Translations under genes and position numbers: made by a program
In this document: positions 17,322 to 25,415 of the stretch, one piece after another
How the letters are laid out: every line of letters begins with the position of its first letter
How positions within the stretch are numbered: the first letter of the stretch is position 1
Notes under the pieces: model-generated
What the model saw: only the letters and a program-made list of their open reading frames with translations
What the model was told of the DNA's origin: nothing
The model's database searches: none
From: Planomonospora parontospora
GTDB lineage: Bacteria > Actinomycetota > Actinomycetes > Streptosporangiales > Streptosporangiaceae
Reading direction: 5' to 3'
Length of the DNA stretch: 64,000 nt
Assembly (NCBI GenBank): GCA_014647935.1
Contig: BMQD01000004.1
Span: forward strand, 313,292-377,291

Positions 17322-17501
17322 CTATGCGGTCGGCATCAGGTCTTCAGACCGTTTCAGGATCGCACAGATCCTCCGGACGCAAGAAGCGCAGTCCCCTCCC
17401 GCGCCCGTGGTGTCGCGGATCTGCCTGGCGCTCCTGGCGCCGGCGGCGATGCAGTCGTGCACCTCGTTCTCCGTGACCGCACGGCAGACGCATACGTACA
17501 T
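17322..17501 (-). CDS. bfd: Bacterioferritin-associated ferredoxin (2Fe-2S)
   Basis: A 59-residue protein beginning MYVCVCRAVTENEVHDCI. Cluster ligands C4, C6, C38 and C41 (CxC at the start, CxxC in GGDCASCVRRIC) define the BFD-like [2Fe-2S] fold. Bfd hands electrons to bacterioferritin to reduce and release stored iron. It lies just upstream of bfr on the same strand, with iron boxes 30-80 bases before its start. Annotation programs can easily miss it because of its size. Confidence 0.92.
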   Translation of the reverse strand: MYVCVCRAVTENEVHDCIAAGARSARQIRDTTGAGGDCASCVRRICAILKRSEDLMPTA

Positions 17502-17534
17502 GGCGGGCGAGGCACCTCTCGGGAAGACGGTCGC

Positions 17535-17553
17535 ATAGGTAAGGCATGCCTAA
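17535..17553. promoter_or_regulatory. Iron box 1 (DmdR/IdeR-type), upstream of bfd-bfr
   Basis: AGGTAAGGCATGCCTA matches the actinobacterial iron-box core AGGTTAGGCTAACCTA at 12 of 16 positions and is itself nearly palindromic (TAAGGCATGCCTAA region). DmdR1/IdeR-type repressors loaded with Fe(II) bind such sites; for ferritin genes binding usually activates. Confidence 0.7.
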
Positions 17554-17565
17554 GGTAACTCACTT

Positions 17566-17584
17566 TGGTTAGGCTTGCCTACCT
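17566..17584. promoter_or_regulatory. Iron box 2 (DmdR/IdeR-type)
   Basis: TGGTTAGGCTTGCCTACC closely follows the iron-box consensus. It lies about 30 bases from box 1, so two regulator dimers could bind side by side upstream of bfd. Confidence 0.65.
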
Positions 17585-17619
17585 GACGGCCGACATATTT
17601 TCGTACCTCTTCATGCCAA

Positions 17620-17649
17620 GAAGGCGTGGATCATCCGTTCCACGCCTTC
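17620..17649 (-). terminator. Hairpin downstream of the metallo-hydrolase gene
   Basis: A perfect 11-bp inverted repeat (GAAGGCGTGGA, 8-base loop, complement) 50 bases beyond the stop of the metallo-hydrolase gene. On the minus strand it is followed by TTGGCATGAAG, only modestly T-rich. Probably the terminator of the mscR operon. Confidence 0.55.
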
Positions 17650-17699
17650 CAGGAGCACTCCGTACCTTTTCGCGAGGGTCCAGCAGCCCGCGGCCGCCG

Positions 17700-18311
17700 T
17701 CAGCGCTTCAGCCACTCCTCCAGGTGCGGGGCCTCCGCGCCGATCGTGGTGGAGTCGCCGTGCCCGGTGTGCACGACCGTGCGCCCCGGCAGCGTCAGCA
17801 GCCGGTCGCGGATCGAGTCGATGATCGTCTCGAACGAGGAGAAGGACCGCCCGGTCGCGCCGGGACCGCCCTGGAACAGGGTGTCGCCGGTGAAGACCGC
17901 GCCCACGTCCGGCGCGTGCAGGCACACCGCGCCCGGCGCGTGACCCGGCGTGTGCAGCACGGTCAGCTCCACCCCGCCCGCCGTCAGCACCTGGCCGTCG
18001 TGCAGCGGCGTGTACGGCGCGCCGGGATGGACCATCTCCCACAGCACCTGATCGGCCGGGTGCAGCAGGATCGGCGCGTCCACCCGGGCGGCGAGCTCGA
18101 CGGCGGCGTTGACGTGGTCGTTGTGCGCGTGGGTGCACACGATCGCCGTCACCGACCGGCCGCCGATCCGCTCGGCGATGGCGCCGGCGTCGTGGGCGGC
18201 GTCGATCACGACGACCTCCTCGGCGGAGCCGACCAGCCAGACGTTGTTGTCGACGTCCCAGGTCCCGCCGTCGAGCGAGAACGTCCCGGAGGTGACGACC
18301 CTGTCGATCAC
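17700..18311 (-). CDS. MBL-fold metallo-hydrolase, partner of the mycothiol formaldehyde dehydrogenase
   Basis: 203 residues with the full metallo-beta-lactamase-fold metal set: [25 protein letters not shown] and the late [10 protein letters not shown] His. The size and motifs match glyoxalase II-like thioester hydrolases. It overlaps the upstream S-(hydroxymethyl)mycothiol dehydrogenase gene by ATGA, an arrangement common in actinomycetes. The inferred job is hydrolysis of the S-formyl-mycothiol formed in formaldehyde detoxification. Confidence 0.88.
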   Translation of the reverse strand: MIDRVVTSGTFSLDGGTWDVDNNVWLVGSAEEVVVIDAAHDAGAIAERIGGRSVTAIVCTHAHNDHVNAAVELAARVDAPILLHPADQVLWEMVHPGAPYTPLHDGQVLTAGGVELTVLHTPGHAPGAVCLHAPDVGAVFTGDTLFQGGPGATGRSFSSFETIIDSIRDRLLTLPGRTVVHTGHGDSTTIGAEAPHLEEWLKR

Positions 18312-19393
18312 AGGACCACCACCGAGCGCAGGACCTCGCCGCGGTGCATCTTGGCGAACGCGGCCTCGACGTCGCCGAGCCCGACCGTCTCGGTGACGAA
18401 CCCGTCCAGGTTCAGCCGCCCCTGCAGGTACAGGTCGATCAGCATGGGGAAGTCACGGCTGGGCAGGCAGTCGCCGTACCAGGACGACTTCAGCGCGCCG
18501 CCGCGGCCGAAGACGTCCAGCAGCGGCAGCTCCAGCGTCATCTCCGGGGTCGGCACCCCGACCAGGACCACCGTCCCGGCCAGGTCGCGGGCGTAGAACG
18601 CCTGTTTGTAGGTCTCCGGCCGGCCGACCGCCTCGATGACCACGTCCGCGCCGAAGCCGCCGGTCAGCTCCCGGACCGCCTCCACCGCGTCGGTCTCGCG
18701 GGAGTTCACCGTGTGGGTCGCGCCGAAGCCCTTGGCCCACTCCAGTTTGCGGTCGTCGACGTCCACCGCGATGATCCTCGCCGCACCGGCCAGGGAGGCG
18801 CCCAGCACGGCCGCGCTCCCCACGCCGCCGCAGCCGATCACCGCCACGCTGTCGCCCCGGCTCACGCCCCCGGTGTTGATCGCCGCGCCGATGCCCGCCA
18901 TCACCCCGCAGCCGAGCAGGCCCGCCACCGCCGGAGCCGCCGCCGGATCCACCTTGGTGCACTGCCCGGCCGCCACCAGCGTCTTCTCCGCGAACGCGCC
19001 GATGCCCAGGGCCGGGCTCAGCTCGGTGCCGTCGGCCAGCGTCATCTTCTGGGTGGCGTTGTGGGTGGCGAAGCAGTACCACGGCCGGCCGCGCAGGCAC
19101 GCCCGGCACTGGCCGCAGACCGCCCGCCAGTTGAGGATCACGTGGTCGCCGGGCTCCAGGCCGGTCACCCCCGCGCCGACCGCCTCGACCGTCCCGGCGG
19201 CCTCGTGGCCGAGCAGGAACGGGAACTCGTCGTTGATCCCGCCCTCCCGGTAGTGCAGGTCGGTGTGGCAGACCCCGCAGGCCTGCACGTTCACCACCGC
19301 CTCACCGGGCCCGGGATCGGGCACCGTGACCGTCTCCAGCGAGACCTCCTGCCCCTTGCCGCGTGCGACCACGCCCTGCACGGTGTACGGCAT
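18308..19393 (-). CDS. mscR: S-(hydroxymethyl)mycothiol dehydrogenase / S-nitrosomycothiol reductase
   Basis: 361 residues from ATG 19393 ([17 protein letters not shown]). A zinc-dependent medium-chain alcohol dehydrogenase: catalytic zinc site [15 protein letters not shown] with [12 protein letters not shown], structural zinc Cys cluster [15 protein letters not shown], and NAD site [15 protein letters not shown]. The ILNWRAVCG and [10 protein letters not shown] segments are those of the mycothiol-dependent (MscR/AdhE) subclass. It oxidises the spontaneous formaldehyde-mycothiol adduct, or reduces S-nitrosomycothiol. GTG 19399 is an alternative start. Confidence 0.9.
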   Translation of the reverse strand: MPYTVQGVVARGKGQEVSLETVTVPDPGPGEAVVNVQACGVCHTDLHYREGGINDEFPFLLGHEAAGTVEAVGAGVTGLEPGDHVILNWRAVCGQCRACLRGRPWYCFATHNATQKMTLADGTELSPALGIGAFAEKTLVAAGQCTKVDPAAAPAVAGLLGCGVMAGIGAAINTGGVSRGDSVAVIGCGGVGSAAVLGASLAGAARIIAVDVDDRKLEWAKGFGATHTVNSRETDAVEAVRELTGGFGADVVIEAVGRPETYKQAFYARDLAGTVVLVGVPTPEMTLELPLLDVFGRGGALKSSWYGDCLPSRDFPMLIDLYLQGRLNLDGFVTETVGLGDVEAAFAKMHRGEVLRSVVVL

Positions 19394-19508
19394 ACGCACC
19401 TTGCCCTTCGAGTCTTGATCCCGGCTACCGGCGACAGCCTTTTTCATGGCCTGCCCCGAGTCAATCCCTATCAGACCCGGCCCCGCGCACCCGGCTCCCG
19501 GACGCTCC

Positions 19509-20489
19509 TCAGGGCCGCCGCAGGACGTACGGCTGCACGACGCCCAGCCCCCGGGCGGGCCTGCGCCGGATGCGGCGCACCTCGATCCCGGCGGTCCCCT
19601 CGACCGCTCCGGCCAGGGCCTCGTCGACGACGACCGAGCCGGGGCGGGCGATGGCCGTCAGCCGGGCGGCCAGGTTGACCGTCGTCCCGAAGACGTCGCC
19701 CATCATGGGCAGCACCGGCCCGTAGGCCAGCCCCACCCGGACGTCGGGTCCCTCCCGCCGGACCGCCTCGCCGAGCTCCAGCGCGATCTCGGCGGCCGTG
19801 GCGGGCTCGGCCGCGGTGAACAGCACCTCGTCGCCGATGGTCTTGACCAGCCGCCCGCCGTGCGCGGCCACCACGTCGGCGGCCCGGGACTCGAAGCCCT
19901 CGACCAGCTCGGCGAGGCCGTACTCGTCCAGCTCGCGGGAGACCCGGGTGAAGGAGACCAGGTCGGCGAAGCCCACGGCGAGCGTCAGCCGGGTGGGCGG
20001 GGCCGGCTCCTCGGCCAGGTCGGCGATGGCGAGCAGCCGGGTGCCCGCGGCGGCGAGCTGGGCGCGCCAGACGTGGACCAGCACCCGCTCGAAGTCGGGC
20101 AGCAGCTCCCGCGCGAGCTCCATCACCGCCGCCAGGTCGGCGTCGGCGGGCGGCCGGTCCGGGTCGAGCATCGCGCCGATCACGATCTCGGCCTGCCACT
20201 GCGCGAGCCTGGCGGTGGTCTGGCCGAGCGCCCGGGTCATCCGGATGACCGTGGTCTCGTCCAGCAGGCCGCTCTCCATCATCGCCCGGACCCGCGTGAG
20301 GACGGCCACGTCGGCGTCGGTGAAGGCCACCTCGTCGTCGGGGAGCGTGGCGAACCCCAGCGCTCGCCAGATCCGCTCGGTGAACGCCTGGGGGATCCCG
20401 GAGATCTCGGCGACCTGGATCCTGGTGTAACGGGGCGGCGGGCCGACGAACAGACGCTCGATCTGCTCGGCCGTCGGACGGCCCGTCAC
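19509..20489 (-). CDS. Class III adenylate cyclase
   Basis: 326 residues. The C-terminal cyclase domain (~155-320) keeps the canonical residues: metal Asp in [12 protein letters not shown] and in [11 protein letters not shown], purine-selecting Lys in VKTIGDEV and Asp in [16 protein letters not shown], with transition-state Asn and Arg in the same motif. It should therefore make cAMP. The N-terminal ~150 residues ([20 protein letters not shown] to [12 protein letters not shown]) look like the helical regulatory domain of actinomycete Cya, with a MerR-like flavour; there is no membrane segment. The GTG start overlaps the stop of the PH-domain gene. Confidence 0.88.
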   Translation of the reverse strand: MTGRPTAEQIERLFVGPPPRYTRIQVAEISGIPQAFTERIWRALGFATLPDDEVAFTDADVAVLTRVRAMMESGLLDETTVIRMTRALGQTTARLAQWQAEIVIGAMLDPDRPPADADLAAVMELARELLPDFERVLVHVWRAQLAAAGTRLLAIADLAEEPAPPTRLTLAVGFADLVSFTRVSRELDEYGLAELVEGFESRAADVVAAHGGRLVKTIGDEVLFTAAEPATAAEIALELGEAVRREGPDVRVGLAYGPVLPMMGDVFGTTVNLAARLTAIARPGSVVVDEALAGAVEGTAGIEVRRIRRRPARGLGVVQPYVLRRP

Positions 20490-21007
20490 CTCCGCCGCAC
20501 CTCGTCGTCCGGCTCGCCGTCGGCGGCGTCGTCCAGCGCCTGGAACAGCTCGGCCCGCACCTCCTGGATGCGCGGGATGTCGCGGAGCGTGATGCGGCCC
20601 TGCTCGCCCGCCGACTCGACGTTGAGGGTGCCGCAGCCGAAGAGCCGCTCCCCGAGGGTCTGGTCCGCGCTGACCGTGTTGACCTTGCTCATCGGGATGT
20701 CGTCGTGCGACTTGCTCAGCACGCCCGTGCTGATCGTGAACCGGTGCGAGGTGAGCACATACGAGGTGTTCCGCCACTGCAGGTACGGCACGAACGTCCA
20801 CACGGTGAGCAGGCCGACGGAGACGACGGCCACGGCCGCCCGGGCGTACCCCTCGTACTCGAAGGCGGGCATGAAGTACATCGCGGCGCCGGAGGCGGCG
20901 GCGATGAGGAGCAGCGCCAGGAACGGGACGGCCAGGCACTTCCAGTGCGGGCGGAACGACCGGATGCGCCGCTCCCCCTCCGTCAGGTGGTGATCGGGGA
21001 GACCCAT
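20486..21007 (-). CDS. PH-domain (YdbS/bPH2-type) membrane protein
   Basis: 173 residues. Two hydrophobic helices (about 26-46 and 58-78) are followed by a bacterial PH-like domain, YVLTSHRFTISTGVLSKSHDDIPMSKVNTVSADQTLGERLFGCGTL in outline, which is the DUF304/bPH_2 signature (I/V-P-x-S-K-V-N-x-V). Function is generally unknown, perhaps membrane sensing. Start/stop overlap with the cyclase gene (GTGA) suggests that this membrane protein and the soluble cyclase work together. Confidence 0.82.
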   Translation of the reverse strand: MGLPDHHLTEGERRIRSFRPHWKCLAVPFLALLLIAAASGAAMYFMPAFEYEGYARAAVAVVSVGLLTVWTFVPYLQWRNTSYVLTSHRFTISTGVLSKSHDDIPMSKVNTVSADQTLGERLFGCGTLNVESAGEQGRITLRDIPRIQEVRAELFQALDDAADGEPDDEVRRR

Positions 21008-21040
21008 GGGACGAATCGTGGCACGACCTGAGGCTCCGCG

Positions 21041-21919
21041 TCAGGACTCCCGGGGGCGGACGTGCACGACGTCGCCCGCGCTGAGCGTGTGCTCCCGCCC
21101 GTCCGACTCCACGACCAGGTGCCCGGCCCGGTCGACGCCGACGGCCAGGCCGGTGAGCACCCGCTCCCCCGGCAGCTCCACCCTGACCTGCCTGCCGACC
21201 GTCGCGCTGACGCCCAGGTAGGCGGCCCGCAACCCGCACGCGTCGGCGTCGCCGTCCGCCTCGGACCACTCGCGGTAGTGCGTCTCGACCTCCCGCAGCA
21301 CCGCCCGGACGAGGGGGTCCCGGTCGGCGCAGACGGCGTTCTCCAGGGCGAGCGAGGTGGCCGTCTCCACCGGCAGCTCGTCGGCGCGCAGGCTCACGTT
21401 GAGCCCGACGCCGACGATCACCGCGTCGCCGACCCGCTCGGCGAGCACTCCGGCGAGCTTGCGCTCCCCGACCAGCAGGTCGTTGGGCCACTTCAGGCGG
21501 ACGTCGACCTCCGCCACCCGGCGCACCGCCGACGCCGCGGCCAGGCCGACGAGCAGCGGGAGCCAGCCCTGACGGGCCGGGGACGGGTCGGGCCGCAGCA
21601 GCATCGAGAAGGTCAGGCCCGCGCGCGGCGGCGCCGACCAGACCCTGCCGAGCCTGCCGCGCCCGGCCGCCTGCGACTCCGCGATGACCACGGTCCCCTG
21701 CCGGGCGCCGTCGCGCGCGGCCTGCGCCAGGTCGGCGTTGGTCGAGCCGGTCCTGCCGACGACGGTGATGCCGGACCAGAGCCCGCCGGGACGGACGAGC
21801 GCGCGGGTGAGCGCCGCCTGGGAGAGGGGCGGGCGGTCGAGGTCGGTGAAGGGGGACGCCGGAGACGCCGGGGACGCCGGGGACGACCAGGACGACGAGG
21901 ACGACGAGGACGCTGTCAC
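21041..21919 (-). CDS. birA: Biotin--[acetyl-CoA-carboxylase] ligase
   Basis: 292 residues. Biotin ligase core: VGRTGSTNADLAQAARDG, the adenylate-binding AAGRGRLGRVW (residues 84-94), LKWPNDLLVGERKLAGVL and GVGLNVSL, then a C-terminal SH3-like cap. There is no N-terminal helix-turn-helix, so this is a monofunctional enzyme that biotinylates carboxylase BCCP domains and not a repressor. The first ~25 residues are a low-complexity Ser/Pro stretch encoded by a repetitive GAC/GCC-rich tract. It belongs functionally with the acyl-CoA carboxylase genes at 33 and 63.9 kb. Confidence 0.93.
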   Translation of the reverse strand: MTASSSSSSSWSSPASPASPASPFTDLDRPPLSQAALTRALVRPGGLWSGITVVGRTGSTNADLAQAARDGARQGTVVIAESQAAGRGRLGRVWSAPPRAGLTFSMLLRPDPSPARQGWLPLLVGLAAASAVRRVAEVDVRLKWPNDLLVGERKLAGVLAERVGDAVIVGVGLNVSLRADELPVETATSLALENAVCADRDPLVRAVLREVETHYREWSEADGDADACGLRAAYLGVSATVGRQVRVELPGERVLTGLAVGVDRAGHLVVESDGREHTLSAGDVVHVRPRES

Positions 21920-22047
21920 CTCTCCATCTTCCCTCCCCGCACGACCGCCCGGGGCCCGCCGAGGGCGGCGGCCGGTGGACGCCGCGAACGTATATTGGGC
22001 CGGCGGACGGGTCCCGGCCGCCCGTACCGGCCGGAAGAGGGCGAAGA

Positions 22048-24294
22048 ATGGAACGCATGAGGAACGCGCGCACGCGGAGACGTCTCGACCCGCGCAACTG
22101 GGCGAGCTGGAAGCCCTTCGGGATCGGCGAGCGCAAGCCGAACAACTACCTGGAGCTGGTCAAGGCGTTCCGGTCGGTGAAGGGCAACCGCCGCTACGCC
22201 TGGCGGCTCCTCACTCAGGGGACCTGCGACGGGTGCGCGCTGGGGACCAAGGGCATGCGCGACTGGACCATGGACGAGGTCCACCTGTGCAACATCCGGC
22301 TCCGGCTGCTCAAGCTGAACACCATGCCCGCCCTCGACGTCTCGCTGCTGGCCGACGTCTCCGGTCTGGAACGGATGCGCAGCGCGGAGCTGCGCGACCT
22401 GGGGCGCCTGCCGTACCCGATGCTGAGGCGGGCGGGCGAGCCCGGCTTCACCAGGATCGGCTGGGACGAGGCGCTGGACCTGGCCGCGCCGCACCTGCGC
22501 GACGGCTCCCGGTTCGGGGTCTACCTGACCAGCCGGGGCGTGCCGAACGAGAACTACTTCGCCGCGCAGAAGGCGGTGCGGGCGCTGGGCTCCAACTCGG
22601 TGGACAACGCGGCCCGCATCTGCCACTCGCCCTCGACCGTGGCGCTGAAGCAGTCGATCGGCGCGGCGGCCACCACCTGCTCCTACACCGACTGGATCGG
22701 CTCGGATCTGATCGTCTTCATCGGCTCCAACCCGTCGAACAACCAGCCGGTCGCGATGAAGTACCTCTACCACGCCAAGAAGGCCGGGACGAAGGTCGCG
22801 ATGGTCAACGCCTACCGCGAGCCCGGCATGGACAAGTACTGGGTGCCGTCCAACGCCGAGTCCGCGCTGTTCGGCACGAAGATCACCGATCACTTCTTCG
22901 GGGTGAACGTCGGCGGCGACATCGGCTTCCTGAACGGCGTGCTCAAGCACCTGATCGAGACCGGCCGGGTGGACGAGGCCTGGGTGGCCGAGCACACGAC
23001 CGGCTTCGAGGAGGTGCGCGAGGCCGTCGCCGGGCAGTCCTGGGAGGAGTTGGAGGCGCTGTCGGGCGCGACCCGGGAGCAGATGCGCGAGCTGGCCGGG
23101 CTGCTGGGCGAGGCGAGGTCGGCGGTGCTGGTCTGGTCGATGGGCATCACCCAGCACACCTACGGCGAGGACAACGTCCGGGCGATCGTGAACCTGGCGC
23201 TGTCCAGGGGCTTCGTCGGCCGCGACCACTGCGGCCTGATGCCGATCCGCGGCCACAGCGGCGTGCAGGGCGGCGCCGAGATGGGCGCCTACGCGACCGG
23301 CCTGCCCGGCGGCCTGCCCGTCACCGGGGAGAACGCCCGGCGCTTCGCCGACCTGTGGGGCTTCGAGGTGCCCATCGCGCCCGGCCTGACCGCGACCGAC
23401 ATGATCGACGCGGCCCACGCCGGCGAGCTGGACGCCCTCGTCTCCAGCGGCGGCAACTTCCTGGAGGTCCTGCCCGACCCGGCCTACTGCCGCGAGGCCC
23501 TGTCGCGCCTGCGGCTGCGCGTGCACGTCGACATCGTGCTGTCGTCGCAGATGCTCGTCCCCGCCGACGACGGCGACGTGCTGCTGCTGCCCGCCCAGAC
23601 CCGCTACGAGATGGCCGGCGGCGTCACCGAGACCTCCACCGAGCGGCGGATCATCTTCTCCCCCGAGGTCGAGGGCCCCCGGATCGGCGAGGCCCGGCCC
23701 GAGTGGCGGATCTTCACCGAGCTGGCCGCCCGCGCCCGGCCGGAGCTGGCCGACCGGCTCCGCTACTCCGGCACCCCGGAGATCCGCGCGGACATCGAGC
23801 GGGCCGTGCCGTTCTACCAGGGCATCGCCGGGCTGTCGGAGTTCGGGGACAACGTCCAGTACGGCGGGCGGCACCTGTGCCCCGGCGGCCGCTTCCCCAC
23901 CCCCGACGGGCGGGGCCGCTTCGCCCCCGTCGCCCTGCCGGCCCTGGAGCGCCCGGACGGGTCGTTCATGGTCGCCACCCGGCGCGGCAAGCAGTTCAAC
24001 AGCATGGTCCACGAGCGGCGCGACGGCTTCAACGGCGCCACCCGCGAGGCCGTCCTGATCAGCACCCACGACGCCGACCGGCTCGGCCTGGCCGACGGCG
24101 ACGCGGTGGAGCTGCGCTCGGTCACCGGGGAGCGGGCCTTCCGCGGCCGGGTGCTGCGGGCCCCGCTGATGCCCGGCAACCTGCAGATCCACTGGCCGGA
24201 GGGGAACGTCCTGCTGGACGCCTCCCGCCGCTCCCCCGACGCCCGGATCCCCGACTACAACGCCCTCGCCACGATCACGAAGCTCCCCGCGTGA
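22048..24294 (+). CDS. FdhF/YdeP-family molybdopterin oxidoreductase
   Basis: 748 residues. A member of the prokaryotic molybdopterin-dependent oxidoreductase superfamily of the YdeP (formate dehydrogenase alpha-like) type: N-terminal QGTCDGCALGTKGMRDW, cofactor-binding RGVPNENYFAAQKAVRALGSN and GSNPSNNQP, then GLMPIRGHSGVQGGAEMG, and a C-terminal domain ending ITKLPA with MVHERRDGFNGATRE and DGDAVELRSVTGERAFRG. No four-Cys Fe-S motif of classical formate dehydrogenases is seen at the N-terminus and no selenocysteine is required. The substrate is unknown; YdeP is linked to acid resistance in E. coli. It is followed with GTGA overlap by fdhD. Confidence 0.88.
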   Translation: MERMRNARTRRRLDPRNWASWKPFGIGERKPNNYLELVKAFRSVKGNRRYAWRLLTQGTCDGCALGTKGMRDWTMDEVHLCNIRLRLLKLNTMPALDVSLLADVSGLERMRSAELRDLGRLPYPMLRRAGEPGFTRIGWDEALDLAAPHLRDGSRFGVYLTSRGVPNENYFAAQKAVRALGSNSVDNAARICHSPSTVALKQSIGAAATTCSYTDWIGSDLIVFIGSNPSNNQPVAMKYLYHAKKAGTKVAMVNAYREPGMDKYWVPSNAESALFGTKITDHFFGVNVGGDIGFLNGVLKHLIETGRVDEAWVAEHTTGFEEVREAVAGQSWEELEALSGATREQMRELAGLLGEARSAVLVWSMGITQHTYGEDNVRAIVNLALSRGFVGRDHCGLMPIRGHSGVQGGAEMGAYATGLPGGLPVTGENARRFADLWGFEVPIAPGLTATDMIDAAHAGELDALVSSGGNFLEVLPDPAYCREALSRLRLRVHVDIVLSSQMLVPADDGDVLLLPAQTRYEMAGGVTETSTERRIIFSPEVEGPRIGEARPEWRIFTELAARARPELADRLRYSGTPEIRADIERAVPFYQGIAGLSEFGDNVQYGGRHLCPGGRFPTPDGRGRFAPVALPALERPDGSFMVATRRGKQFNSMVHERRDGFNGATREAVLISTHDADRLGLADGDAVELRSVTGERAFRGRVLRAPLMPGNLQIHWPEGNVLLDASRRSPDARIPDYNALATITKLPA

Positions 24295-25313
24295 TCGCCG
24301 GCGACGGCGCCGTCCGGGGCGGGCCGGACCCGTCGTCCGGCGGGGCGGGTGCCCCGCTCGGAGGGCGGGAGCCGTCGGCGGAGATCGGACGCCCGGCCTG
24401 GGAGCGGGAGCCGCCGGTGGAGGAGGCCAGGCCGCCGGGGCCGACCACCCGGGTGCGGATCCGGGAGTTCTCCGGCGGCGCCGTGCGGGACCGGCGCGAC
24501 GACCTGGCCACCGAGGAGCCGCTGGAGATCCGCCTGGCGGCGGGCGGAGAGCGCCGTACCGTCGCCGTCACCATGCGCACCCCCGGCCACGACTTCGAGC
24601 TGGCCGCCGGGTTCCTGTACGGCGAGGGCGTCGTCCCCGCCGGAGGATCCACTGAGGGATCCGCCGGCGAGTCCGGCGGCATCGCGTCGATCTCCTACTG
24701 CACCGACGCGGACGTGGCGCCCGAGGCGCGCCGCAACACGGTCACCGTACGGCTGCGCGGCGCGCGCCTGCCTGCGCTGCCGTCGCTGGAGCGGCACTTC
24801 ACGACCTCCAGCGCCTGCGGCGTCTGCGGCGCCGCCGGCCTCGACGCCCTGCACTCCCGGTGCCTGGCGCCGATCGCGGAGCCCGGCCCGCCGCTGGCCC
24901 CGGAGACCCTGTACGGCCTGCCGGACGCGCTCCGGCGGGCCCAGGGGGTGTTCGGCAAGACCGGCGGCCTGCACGCGGCGGGGCTGTTCACCCCGGACGG
25001 CGCGCTGGTGGCGCTCCGCGAGGACGTGGGGCGGCACAACGCGGTGGACAAACTAGTCGGCCGGGCCCTGCTGGACGGCCGCCTGCCGCTGACCGGGCAC
25101 GTGCTGATGGTGAGCGGCCGGACCAGCTACGAGATCCTGCAGAAGGCCCTGGCCGCGGGCCTGCCGGTGGTCTGCGCGGTCTCCGCGCCGTCCTCCCTGG
25201 CGGTGGACCTGGCCCGCGAGTTCGGCATCACGCTGGTCGGCTTCCTGCGCGGCGAGCGCTTCAACGTCTACTCCCGCCCCGACCGCGTCCGCGCTCCCGC
25301 GCCCGGCCCCTGA
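24291..25313 (+). CDS. fdhD: Formate dehydrogenase accessory sulfurtransferase FdhD
   Basis: 340 residues from the overlapping GTG. FdhD moves sulfur from a cysteine desulfurase to the molybdenum cofactor, activating formate dehydrogenase-type enzymes. The reactive pair is visible in SACGVCG (C176, C179), with LREDVGRHNAVDKLVGRAL and GFLRGERFNVYS also diagnostic. About 50 Pro/Gly/Glu-rich residues precede the first conserved strand, so the true start may be further in, although the GTGA overlap with the oxidoreductase supports coupling. The partner enzyme is evidently the YdeP-type protein just upstream. Confidence 0.92.
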   Translation: MIAGDGAVRGGPDPSSGGAGAPLGGREPSAEIGRPAWEREPPVEEARPPGPTTRVRIREFSGGAVRDRRDDLATEEPLEIRLAAGGERRTVAVTMRTPGHDFELAAGFLYGEGVVPAGGSTEGSAGESGGIASISYCTDADVAPEARRNTVTVRLRGARLPALPSLERHFTTSSACGVCGAAGLDALHSRCLAPIAEPGPPLAPETLYGLPDALRRAQGVFGKTGGLHAAGLFTPDGALVALREDVGRHNAVDKLVGRALLDGRLPLTGHVLMVSGRTSYEILQKALAAGLPVVCAVSAPSSLAVDLAREFGITLVGFLRGERFNVYSRPDRVRAPAPGP

Positions 25314-25364
25314 TCCGCCCGGTTTCCCCGACCGAGGCCGGTTGACTTCCTCCATCATGACGCC

Positions 25365-25405
25365 TCTGAGAGAAGTGCAGTTCTGATAACTGCACTTCTC
25401 TCAGA
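25365..25405. repeat. 18-bp perfect inverted repeat in front of the AAA ATPase
   Basis: Arms 25365-25382 and 25388-25405 (core AGAAGTGCAGTT / AACTGCACTTCT) are exact complements around the 5-base spacer CTGAT. The repeat starts about 50 bases after fdhD ends and finishes ten bases before the ATPase ATG, covering the expected promoter/leader region. It is far less GC-rich than its surroundings and could be an operator, an mRNA hairpin over the start, or a structure recognised by the ATPase itself. Confidence 0.85.
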
Positions 25406-25415
25406 AGGTGAGCGG

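Noticed and set aside
21041-21919. Bifunctional BirA repressor
   Set aside because: No N-terminal helix-turn-helix; the first residues are low-complexity Ser/Pro.
22048-24294. Selenocysteine-containing or NAD-linked formate dehydrogenase
   Set aside because: No in-frame TGA, no Fe-S rich N-domain and no partner diaphorase subunits; the motifs fit the YdeP-type family.
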